Below are positions 25,806 through 35,789 of a stretch of DNA of 64,000 nucleotides, in pieces. The stretch lies in contig CM060104.1 of the NCBI GenBank assembly GCA_030522415.1, forward strand, positions 17,004,229 through 17,068,228. The letters run 5' to 3'. The position numbers and the translations under genes were made by a program. The stretch comes from Channallabes apus. Lineage: Eukaryota > Chordata > Actinopteri > Siluriformes > Clariidae. Numbering within the stretch: position 1 is the first letter of the stretch; the number at the start of each line of letters is the position of its first letter. Below the pieces are notes generated by a model. The model did no database searches. It saw nothing but the letters and a program-made list of their open reading frames with translations, and had not been told where the DNA came from.

Positions 25806-28800
25806 ATGCTCGTATGCTGTGGAATGACAGAGATGGACAAGGTGGCTCTGAGGAAGAATTCAGTGGTGCTTTGTAAAGAGCTGGTGGTGGACGAGTTGCT
25901 CATACAGTATTTGCAGGCTGAAGACATTCTCACTGAGGGCATGGCGGAAACTGTCATGGTAAGGCACAATGCACTGTTTTGGATTTTCTGGTATGTTATA
26001 TTACATCAGACTAGGGCTGGGCGATATGGCTGAAAACTGTATCAAGATATCAGTGTTTCATATCGGTCGATATCGATAATTATTGATATTTGTTATGACC
26101 CATTTAAGGACCAGGAGAAGAATATTTTATATTTAAACATTTTTATTTTAAACTTAACCTTCTTATGATCATAGTCCCATCGGTTATTAAGACTGAAATG
26201 TCAACAACCATGGAAAAATCTAATAATTAAAATGTAAACATAAGTCTAAAGTCACAATGAACATTTAACAATTATCTCTTAACATTTAAGGTGCAAAATT
26301 AAAAGAAAATGTAAGAAATGCTTAATAAAGTGTAATAAAATTACAAACTACAACAAAAATATATTGTTGTAATATATTTGAGTTTGATGTTAATTCACTG
26401 GCGGGCCACCAGGGGGCAATAGCGCGCTGTATACTATATGTGTCTTGTGCACTGAATGCAGTAAAAGTAGAATACCGTTTTTCTCCATGCCTCCGTTTGT
26501 CTCACACAAAAAGCAAGTAATATTATAGATTGTTAGTTGTGCATATTGATGCAAACATAACAATTGTCTACCCGCCAATGTGGCTAGTGAGACTAAAGTT
26601 ATTACCCGCCGCAGCCGAATTTTATCCGCATTTGGCGGGTGCCAATGTCAACGCCATATTGTCTCCTTTTGTGCTTCCTGAATCGTGACCGTACTACTTC
26701 CGGGTCCTAGAGCCGGTCGCGGAGTGAGTGCGCATGGCGGCAACCAAACTAACTACGCGACCTCTGTTTTCTTCCGACAAAGAATAAAAAATATCGAACG
26801 TTCTATCGAACACATTTTTTATTGATATTGATCACGTGTCTATCGCGAAACATATCGTTATCGTTTTATCGCCCAGGCCTACATCAGACCAACCTGTCAT
26901 TGATTTTTTTTTCCTCTAACAGTTTTCCCTATTAGAGGAAAATACTCAATGACAGGTTGAGGTGATGTAAAAATCCTGAAGCTGCTTCAGGGCACTTGTA
27001 ACCTGTGGCTTAGGCAGTTAAAATGCCGAAATGTTTAAACAAATGGTTGGAACACCTGAATATACACTTTGTATTTACTGTGGACAGTCACTGATTTATA
27101 AAGATAGTGTTTGGTAGAGATTGATTTGGTGGGTCCTCACAAAACTTTTATGCGTCACTTTATGTATCGCCCCAACAACTACAAAAACAATAAAAAAATT
27201 TGGTTAAATGCGTTTGTGTTTAAGATATGGTGGTGTCGTAGTTAGCACTGTGGTCTCACACCTCCATGGTTGAGGGTAGGGCTGGGCGATTTGGCCTAAA
27301 ATCAAAATCTCGATTAATTGAACATTTTAACTCGATTTCGATTAATAAACAATTTTTTTTTTTGCCCTCATAGTTCACTGACAAGTTTTGTACAGTAAAT
27401 ATGCTCACAATTGAGAGATTTTTGAATGAAGTGTGCATTACTTGATTGATTGATTAATTGAAGGCAACACAGACTATCTACTATCTATGATTATTGATTG
27501 AACATCAATGTTGAACAACTTAAATTAAACTGAAGCCACAAAAATTAAAAGGTTCATTAAATTACATTTTAAAGTATAGTTTATTAACAAAAACAGATGA
27601 CCGATTTGGCCGTAAAAATTAAGATACTATAGGCACATGCTCAGAATCTTTACAAGGCAAAGATTTTTATTTAAAAAAAAAAATATTTTAATAAAATAAA
27701 AGTATCTTGTGATGATATATTAATGTTTTGAGATTTTTAAACAATAATGAGAAACAACATTTAGACCACACACACTAGGGCTGTCTTTTTATCCCACAAT
27801 TCAGAGTTAAATTAAGGCTATTTCACACTGCACCAATAAACTGACATAATGGCTTAAGCATGCAATGACAACAAAAATGGAATGAATTATGCAGCTATCA
27901 ATCTGGACCAGGACAATTTCACTTTTACTATATACTTGGGTACCTGCTAGGTGTTGTATAGTTCATATTTGCTTGGCCAGAATGGTTTAAGCCACCAAAA
28001 TAACGTTTTATTGATAAACTGCGCAGCATTCGCCAACGTGAACACTCCCGTTAGTAACGAGGCGAATAAGGAGCTAAACTTCAGCCGCAGAATGAGACGC
28101 TGCGCAATAAGGAGCCAAACAAACCGGAACTTGCGAATAAGGAGCTAAACTTCAGCCTCGTGTGCTTAGGGTCATCATATCTTTCACTAGAAAGTTAGAA
28201 ACGGCCTTGGTTATATCCTTGCTCCTTTTGGACACCTTTCATAAGGCGTAATGGCCACGAAAGACGACGCAATCGATATCTGCTTTGGTACAGCCCCACT
28301 GCTAGCCCTGCTAGTTGACGGAGTAGCATCGGCCCGCATTTTCATGCTCTCTGTGTGGGTGATGCGTTCATATAACGGAGTTCGTGCTACCTTTTTTGTC
28401 GACAATTTCAACATCTTTGCATAATAACTCGAGGTTAGATTCACTTTCGTCGCTGCTTCCACTCTTTTTTTTTTTTTTTTTTTTGTCGTCCTAGTGTAAA
28501 GTTTGCTTCGCAAAGTGCGGCAGGAAATTAACTTTGACCTGCACGGCACGCGCAAGCTGCACGCTGATTGGTTGTTGTCGTGTTGTTCTGCTGTGTGATT
28601 GGCTCTTAGATTAATCCATATCGAGCAAAAAATGTCTAGAGCTTTTCATCGTTTTTAAAATCAAATAAATCGCGATTCGATATGATATCGTTTATCGGCC
28701 CTAGTTGAGGGTTTGTTTTCTGCCTTGGATCTAAGTGTGTTGAGTTTGCATGCTCTCCCTGTGCTCGGTGGGTTTCCTTTGGGTACTCTGCTTTCCTCCC

Positions 28801-31800
28801 ACAGTCCAAAGACTGTGCAGATTAGGTTAATAGTGTCACGGTGCTTACGGCGACGTGTGTGTGGCATGATCGCAGAGGCGAGCTGGCAGTTCAATCAACG
28901 TCTTTTATTAATAGTCAAAACTCACAAAACAAAAGTAAATGTGCTCCTCACTTTGAGCGCTTACGAGTCTCTTGTTTAATAAATAAAACACACATCAACC
29001 CATAAACATAATTAAGGCAACAAAAGCTAGACAACCTGACTGAGTTTCAGTCAGGCTATTAATAATAAATTAACTTAATTATCTTTTCTCGGTTCAGGTG
29101 AACGCCTACGTCACCTGACCGACGTGTAACCTGGGAACTGAAGTTTAAACTTAAACATAACCAACATAAACAAATTCAATGGGCGGTTTGGTGCCCTCTA
29201 GGGGTTAATCCTTACATTACCCCCCCTTAAAAAACGCTCCTCCGGAGCGTAACCGAAGGTCCTGTGCTCCCACCTCAATGTTCCACCCTTTTCCCTATGA
29301 CCTTGAGGCTGGGCAACGGAGCCAGTCCCGGGCTCGTGATTGCACACTGCGGGCGGGCGCGACGATCTTGGTGCCTGGCAGAGGAGCGGGCGCGACGTCG
29401 GTGCAGCTTGGAGGGTGCAGGGTGACGTCCTCGGAGTGTGCGGCGGCAGCGCTGATGCGAGGCTCGGCGGCGGCAGGATGATGCTCTCCAGGCTCCTTGA
29501 TGTCTGCAGTGCGGAAGTGACGTTTGATGGCTGCAGAGCTGACTCGGAGCTTGGAGACGGCGGCGCCGGCATGATGTCCTCGTCACTGAGAGGCGGAGGG
29601 AGAAACGCATCTGCCACGCTGCCCAGCCAATGCTGGTATTCCTCTGCAACGAGTACAGGCGGAGGCGGTGGAGGAAACGCATCCTCGTCGCCGTTCAGCA
29701 GCGGCGCGTAGTCCTCCACATCGGGCACAGGCAGTGGCGGGCTGGGGAGCGCGTCGTCCCGATTCGAGAGTGGAGGAACATCCGGAACTACAGTCGAGCT
29801 CTCCCGAACCTGGACGAGCAGCTGCTGGAGCTGTACCACCTGCTCCCGCAGGTCCCGAATGTGCTCCGCGTTGTGCTCCGCCCACTGCCTGTAGAACTTT
29901 CCCGTCTCCTCCTCGGCTGCCACACCTCTCCACGGCGTGCGCCGGATGGCGAGCCTGCAGCCTTCCCAGCTTTGCCGCGCCATCCTCTCTCTGCGTGCCA
30001 CGCTGTCCTCCTGCATGTCCGACGGCTCAACGAGCCGGCAGTCTTCCCAGCATTGCCATACCTCTGTCTCTTCTTGCCCCTCGCTGTCTTCCAGCAGTTC
30101 CACCAGCTCGGGTGAGATGGTGATAGCGCCCCCCCAAAAATCGTCTAGGTGGGGGACCTCCGCCATGCCACTAAGACGGTCTAGCTTTCTGTCACGGTGC
30201 TTACGGCGACGTGTGTGTGAACGTGTGTGTGGCATGATCGCAGAGGCGAGCTGGCGGTTCAATCAAAGTCTTTTATTAATAGTCAAAACTCACAAAACAA
30301 AAGTAAATGTGCTCCTCACTTTGAGCGCTTACGAGTCTCTTGTTTAATAAATAAAACACACATCAACCCATAAACATAATTAAGGCAACAAAAGCTAGAC
30401 AACCTGACTGAGTCAGTTTCAAGTTTTAAACTTCAGTTCCCAGGTTACACCTCGGTCAGGTGACGTAGGCGTTCACCTGAACCGAGGAAAGATAATTAAG
30501 TTAATTTATTATAAATAGCCTGACTGACCTGACCGAGGTGTAACCTGGGAACTGACGTTTAAACTTAAACATAACCAACATAAACAAATTCAATGGGCGT
30601 TTTGGCGCCCTTTAGGGGTTAATCCTTACAAATAGGTGTTTCCAAATTGAATTAATGATTGCATTTAAGGTGGTAAAATGTTGCCATTTCTCTGTAATCC
30701 TACAGGTGGTCTGCTCTAAGCAATTCACATATTTGCAGGCAGCACAGCATCCTGTGTGGTAGGAGAAAATGATTTGCCAAGTTTTTCTTCAGTTGTAGCA
30801 AAATATAGAATCAGGATATTTATGAAACAGAATCTCAATACAACTCGAATCGGCACGTATATATTGTGATGATATCGTATCCACCGGTGATTCCAATCCC
30901 TAATATTTGGCATTTTAGGGTTGAAAAGCAAATCTGCATCTCTGTAGTAAATGTGTTTGACTTTGTCATGATTTGAATCTTGTAGGCAGAGACAACATCC
31001 CAAAAGAGGAGCTGGCGTTTGCTGACGCTACTGCCGAAACGTGGGCCTCGAGCTTTCAGCACCTTTTGCACAGCTCTAAAAGAGACGGAGCAGGAGCACC
31101 TCTTCAACTTGCTTATTAGGTTCAGAGACCACGAGGTGAGAAACATCACATGCTTCAAAAACAAGTTTCACACCTGTTCAGAAAGGTACAAATTTCAGAG
31201 GCAAGAGTGTGTTTGTAACAAAAGTGTTGCACACATATGGTTGCAGAGCTCACCTACACAGAGTCAGAGTGAAATCTCTTTCACACAGGACCGCTCATCT
31301 GCTAAGAAAAGGAAAGACCAGGAGGTGAGGCATGTAGACGCCATAATTCAATCCAAAACTAATCACCACATTTGGAGCCAATTCTAAAAGATTCTAGTGC
31401 TTTTAAATGTTTATGCTAATTACTTAATGCTTTATTACTGTTGTTAATAATTAACATGGATCAGTGTCATGTTTCATATGCAAACATACTTAAAATCTTT
31501 ATCATCAGACTAGTGACACTTATTTTAAGTAATACCGTTAACCCATGGTGATTATTTATTGTCATTATGTTCTGCGTGCGGTAGTACTGATTGATTATAT
31601 ATTTTGGCATTTCAGACATTGAAATGGCCAAAAATTCTCAAAACTGCGGTCTAATTTAGTTAATGGTGGGTGGGTTCTCAAAACATTAATGCGAAAAGTA
31701 AGAACAAGGTTCAATATATTTTAAGAAGACATTATTTCTCTGTTGCAGATTACGTCATTACTTTCTCTGTCACTGCAAATAAAATAAAATAAAATAAAAT

Positions 31801-34800
31801 AAAAAAAACCCCAGACAGTAGCATAATAAGTTTAGTCCTTTAATACACATGGCCCATGACGTGAACTAAAATTCACCATTGAAAACACAGTAAAAGGTGT
31901 CTGAAAGCAAAAAGCTCTTGTGCGAAAACACGTACAGTAGGAGACAAGCAGAATTGGTTGACTTGAATTATAGTGAAATTTATACACCCTTTACTTAGAA
32001 TTATTTATGTTACCACTGACATTGTCACTATTGCAGCTTAATCTACACAGTAAAGGTGCTTGGTGGTAGTTTAGATTGAACGTTTATTTAAATGTATAAC
32101 TGTAGTTAAATTATCAGAGCAAATATGCTTCAGGCAGGAACTAAGGCATAATAGTTCATTGCCTTTTGTATTTTAATTTTTTTTTGTTTAGAGTATAAAA
32201 TGAATGAACCACTATTGAGGTTTTGTGAAAGGAAAAACATGATATTTGCTCTCTTGCCCATATTGCCAATGTTTTGTTTATTCATTCTTAAAAAGCTAAA
32301 TCACCAGAAGTATAACACTGTTAGTACAACCTACTATAACTTAACTGAAATGTACATTCACATACAGTACCAGTCAAAAGTTTGGACACCTTATAATTCT
32401 TTTTGTGTGTGTGTGTGTATGTGTGTGTGTGTATGTGTGTGTGTGTAAATTATGAACACAAAAATAACACATGTGCGTGCCATTAGGGTAATTAAGTAAA
32501 AACAGCAATCAGTTGTTATTTTTTAAGCCAAGAAAGTCAGCTATTCTGGAATAATTCTTGCAGGAACTGTATTGTTGAGTGCATTTCCAAAACCCATCAA
32601 GCAACATGATGAAACTGGCTCTCATGAAGACCATCCCAAGCAAGCAAGACCAAAACTTAGCTCTGCTGAAGAAGTTCATTTAGAGTTACCAGCCTCGAAA
32701 ATCACCAATCAAAAGCACTTCAGATTAGAGCCGTTATGAAGACTTTACAGAGCATTATAGCAGACACATCTCAACATCAACTGTTCAAAGGGGATTATTG
32801 CATATTTTGGATGCTTTAAGAATAGTTGTACAATGTAGAATGAAATAAAAATCAGTAAACACAATTGAATTAAAAGGTGTGTCCAAACTCTTGACTGGTA
32901 GTGTATGCTTAAATTTAGTTTGTATGTATCCTAGTACAGGCTGGCAATGTGGTGCGGTTATGCGTTAGGTGTAAACTTGGTGACTAATTTCTTGGTTAAT
33001 CATTGATTCTTTGTGAGAAGTGTTCTCACAAAGTGAGCATACTGATCTCATATCATACTTACCCTTTAATGCTCCAGTAAAGATAATTTGATGCTGAGCC
33101 TACAGTAGTTTAGCACACTTATTCTAAGATCCATGTTAGTTGCTTAAATATGTTTAAGCACTAAGGTGGTTAGAGTTGTTTCTTGAAATAGCAAGATATT
33201 GCTCAACTTGCTCATAGTGCCACACCCATAGACCCTGCAGTTCCTGAATGTGTCAGAGAACCAACAGACAAAAGATTTTAAACTTATAATCCTCAGCATT
33301 CACACGGTTTATAACTACAGCTTAACCAGTTTAAAATGAAATCTGTTTGTGTTGTCGGTTTTGTTTTGCAGAGGTTTTCAGCCACTAAACTTCCACTTCC
33401 AACCGTGGAGGGTGCAGTACCTGCAAAAAGAGCTCGCACCCAGGGTGAGTGAGTATGTGAGAATGAGAGAGATATACTGTAAAAGAATGAAGTAATGAAA
33501 GCACTGACTGTCATGTACTACTGTGCTAAACGTTGATTTAAGTGACCCCTAGCTCACCTGCGCTATTACAATTTTGATTGCTTTGTCCCTTCAGAGTCTA
33601 TGGAGATGTGCCTAGATGCTGACAGTCCCTTGACCACCGCTGTGCTCCCCTGCACACATGAGTTCTATTTGTCTCACTGTGCACAGGTATGTATATATAC
33701 ACACACGTCACAATTTTACCTGTTTCACTGAATTCAGATGCACACAAATGCACACCTCTGAGGTTTACCTGTACCTGCACAGGTGCATACTGTGAGTACT
33801 AAAATTCAGACTGTGTCCAGACACTCACGCTCCTTTCCCGATATCTGTTTCTTCAGGCATACCCAATGAGTTCAAGTCCACGAGGTCTTGCATTGGTGCT
33901 GAGTAACGTGCACTTCGAGGCTGAGTTATCAGACCTTGATATACGAAGAGGAGGAGAGGTAGATGAAGAGGTTCTGAGGAAACTCTTTACTGAGCTGGAC
34001 TTTAAAGTCTGTCTGAAAAAAGATCTCACTCTCCAGGTACATCTCCCTCCACTTCATCTTAGCAAAGAAAATGAGAATGATCACTGTGAGTATACATACA
34101 GTAGGCTTGTCTTGTGTTAGGCGTAGGTATAGTGTTTGGAAATGCTAGTTCATGTTTGTGTGTAAGTATGGCTTAAAAGCCTATGTTGTTGTTTGTTCTT
34201 CAGGCTATGCGGGCCTGCATAGAGCAGTTTTCCAGGCGGCCGGAGCACGCAGAGTCTGACTGCTGTGTTGTGTGTTTGTTGTCTCATGGAGTGGAGGGGT
34301 CCGTTTTTGGCATTGATGGAAAGCTGCTTGAGGTAAGCCTTATTTTTCTGAACTGATAAATAAGAGCAGTATCATCAGTACTCAAACACAGAATTTGCCA
34401 TTAAGGCATCCTTAATATCAGGTAGAAATCAATTAGCTGCTGTCTGCAAAACTTTTTGACAGTGAGGAGTGATTAATAATTGCTTATTTAATATCACCAG
34501 CACTGAGAGCCTCTGTTTCTGTTACAGCTGGAATGGGTGTTTGAGCAGTTTGATAACGCTCACTGCACCCTCCTTCAAAACAAGCCAAAAATGTTCTTCA
34601 TTCAGGCCTGTAGAGGAGGTTGGCACACTTACTGAGTCACACTCATTTTTAAAATTGCTTGTTATGTAAATGAGAAAATCTGTTGTTAACATGGAGCAGT
34701 GAACCAGTGAGCTGTTTTTTGATTTCTGACAGCATTCTGTTTCAGAGGAGATGGACTGTGGTGTGGACCAGTTGGATGGTGATGATTCCATGCAGTCTAC

Positions 34801-34996
34801 AGACTGTGAGCAGAGGGATGCAGGGAGAGAGGAGAACCACGACAGACAGAACAGAGCAAGTGAAGAGAGTGAAGCCGAGAGACTGCGGGTGAAACTGCCC
34901 CAGAGATCCGACATGATCTGCGGTTTTGCTACACTCAAAGGTTTCAGTGTGTATCCATTTTTGTCATTTATGTCTTTGTGTACACAAGTTTTTTTT

Positions 34997-35061
<65 letters not shown>

Positions 35062-35687
35062 AGTGTATCTTTAAAAACTTTCAACAGGTTCTCCAGTAAA
35101 TGCAACCAGCAGCTTTGATAACACCTGACATCTGTTGCTTTCTAAATGAATAACTTTAATAAAGAAAAGAGAGTTCTGATTGTAAGTGCGATTGGATCTT
35201 TTTAAATGTATAAATTTGTTTTTCTGAACCTAGGCACTGCTGCAATGAGAAACACAAAGAAAGGCTCATGGTTTATTCAGGAACTCAACACAGCTATGAG
35301 ACAGAAAGCTAGAGATACACACTTATCGGATATACTGGTCCAGGTAATAAAACATTGATTTAAAAATGTTTTTAACTACTTACTTGTGCATACACAAGTG
35401 AAATAATTGGTGGTGGTGACTCCGCTTGATAGATGTTGGTGTTGCCGCACACAACCTAAATAGAATAGAGGATAAGCATTCTATTGCAAAAGGCCAAACT
35501 GCAACATCTGACAGTGCTTGTTTTTATTTTGTTCGTTGTTGTATCTGTGCAGGTGAATAGCCAAATAAAGGAGAGAGAAGGCCATGCTCCAGGTTCAGCA
35601 CACCATCGCTGCAAAGAGATGTCTGAATTCACCAGTTCACTCTGCAAAGACCTCTACCTCTTTCCCAAGTACTGCCCAAATAGCTAG
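25806..35687 (+). CDS. casp2: Caspase-2
   Basis: Coding exons: 25806-25958, 30986-31135, 31289-31324, 33372-33444, 33595-33686, 33857-34036, 34204-34332, 34528-34618, 34746-34940, 35234-35343 and 35553-35687. All phases agree and give 447 residues, near the mammalian length. Residues 1-~100 are the CARD ([29 protein letters not shown]), through which caspase-2 is recruited by RAIDD/PIDD. The large subunit starts near [15 protein letters not shown]; the catalytic His is in CLLSHGVEG and the catalytic Cys in FFIQACRGE. The linker has DQLDG, matching the family's autocleavage site (DQQDG in human, as I recall). The small subunit runs from [13 protein letters not shown] to CKDLYLFP. It is an apoptosis initiator with roles in DNA-damage and ploidy checkpoints. 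The exon 8 donor is weak (GTTGGC). Intron 2, 5 kb long, is a transposon pile. Confidence 0.97.
26012..26881. mobile_element. Non-autonomous hAT element A
   Basis: It starts TAGGGCTGGGCGATATGGC and ends with the inverted form (ATCGCCCAGGCCTA). Both sides carry the same 8-bp target copy CATCAGAC (26004-26011 and 26882-26889), as hAT insertion makes. No transposase is visible. It lies in casp2 intron 2. Confidence 0.9.
26886..26962. repeat. Imperfect long hairpin
   Basis: AACCTGTCATTGA and TTTTCCTCTAA on the left pair with TTAGAGGAAAA and TCAATGACAGGTT on the right around a loop of about 12 bases. Part of the left arm is also found near 23350, so it is likely a small inverted-repeat element. 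Confidence 0.7.
27277..28703. mobile_element. Non-autonomous hAT element B
   Basis: The ends TAGGGCTGGGCGATTTGGC and ATATCGTTTATCGGCCCTA are inverted copies. The 8-bp duplication GTTGAGGG flanks it (27269-27276 and 28704-28711). Related in its termini to element A at 26012-26881. Inside, the direct motif AATAAGGAGC(T/C)AAAC occurs several times near 28060-28150. No intact transposase. Confidence 0.9.
28834..29216 (-). repeat. LTR (3' copy)
   Basis: 383 bp. Compared with the other LTR it lacks a 12-bp repeat of ACGTGTGTGTGA type near its plus-strand start. Its middle (about 29053-29155) lies in the opposite orientation to the matching segment of the other copy. Confidence 0.85.
29198..30166 (-). 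CDS. Open frame inside LTR element, Gag-like position, unknown function
   Basis: 322 residues from the ATG at 30166; the frame is also open upstream into the 5' LTR. The stop lies in the 3' LTR. Residues ~1-130 are charged with several Trp and a predicted coiled coil ([20 protein letters not shown]). Then come Pro/acidic modules ([33 protein letters not shown]) spaced about 35 residues apart, then a Ser/Pro/Ala-rich and basic end. No zinc knuckle or enzyme motif is seen. The GC content is far above its surroundings. It may be a Gag-like protein or a captured fragment; translation is unproven. Confidence 0.45.
   Translation of the reverse strand: MAEVPHLDDFWGGAITISPELVELLEDSEGQEETEVWQCWEDCRLVEPSDMQEDSVARRERMARQSWEGCRLAIRRTPWRGVAAEEETGKFYRQWAEHNAEHIRDLREQVVQLQQLLVQVRESSTVVPDVPPLSNRDDALPSPPLPVPDVEDYAPLLNGDEDAFPPPPPPVLVAEEYQHWLGSVADAFLPPPLSDEDIMPAPPSPSSESALQPSNVTSALQTSRSLESIILPPPSLASALPPHTPRTSPCTLQAAPTSRPLLCQAPRSSRPPAVCNHEPGTGSVAQPQGHREKGGTLRWEHRTFGYAPEERFLRGGNVRINP
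30190..30630 (-). repeat. LTR (5' copy) with internal inverted duplication
   Basis: 441 bp. Its middle (about 30422-30525) is the reverse complement of the middle of the other LTR. Both orientations of a ~37-base piece are present: CAGTTCCCAGGTTACACCTC near 30436 and GAGGTGTAACCTGGGAACTG near 30535. Confidence 0.85.
32365..32903. mobile_element. Short Tc1/mariner-type element
   Basis: The inverted ends CAGTACCAGTCAAAAGTTTG and CAAACTCTTGACTGGTAGTG are flanked by TA on both sides. The inside has remnants of a transposase N terminus (CTGGCTCTCATGAAGACCAT) and a TG repeat. A relative lies at 45549-45920. It is in casp2 intron 4. Confidence 0.85.
34989..35060. repeat. Poly-T and (TG)n in casp2 intron 9
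   Basis: A T run is followed by about 58 bases of TG repeat, shortly after the donor GTTTCA at 34941. Confidence 0.95.
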
Positions 35688-35760
35688 ACACATGAATACA
35701 GGTGCTGTTCTGTAAAAGGATAATTTCAACCCTGCAATAATTAGGGTTCTGAAATGCAGC

Positions 35761-35766
35761 AATAAA
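35761..35766 (+). promoter_or_regulatory. casp2: Poly(A) signal of casp2
   Basis: AATAAA lies 74 bases after the stop codon. A later pair of AATAAA motifs near 37770-37795 could end a longer transcript. Confidence 0.5.
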
Positions 35767-35789
35767 ATGGAAGTAGGCACAATTCATTA

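Larger units (their letters stand above)
28834..30630 (-). mobile_element. Short non-autonomous LTR retroelement
   Basis: Two LTRs (28834-29216 and 30190-30630) start TGTCACGG and end CCTTACA on the plus strand. The 5-bp duplication AATAG is on both sides (28829-28833 and 30631-30635). A purine tract (AAGGGGGGG on the minus strand) beside the left LTR shows the element runs on the minus strand. The ~970-bp interior has one long open frame and no visible protease, reverse transcriptase or integrase. No primer-binding site starting TGG directly follows the 5' LTR. It resembles a TRIM/LARD-type element. Confidence 0.85.
27230..30690 (+). repeat. SINE split by two later insertions
   Basis: Head (GTAGTTAGCACTGTGGTCTC, to 27276), body (28704-28833) and remainder (from 30631, GTGTTTCCAAATTG) are pieces of one Mermaid/DANA-like SINE. 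The first gap is a hAT element and the second an LTR element, each with an exact target duplication at its borders. Confidence 0.75.

Noticed and set aside
29278..30347. Several plus-strand open frames of 67-161 codons
   Set aside because: They mirror the GC-rich minus-strand frame of the LTR element; no start context or family resemblance.
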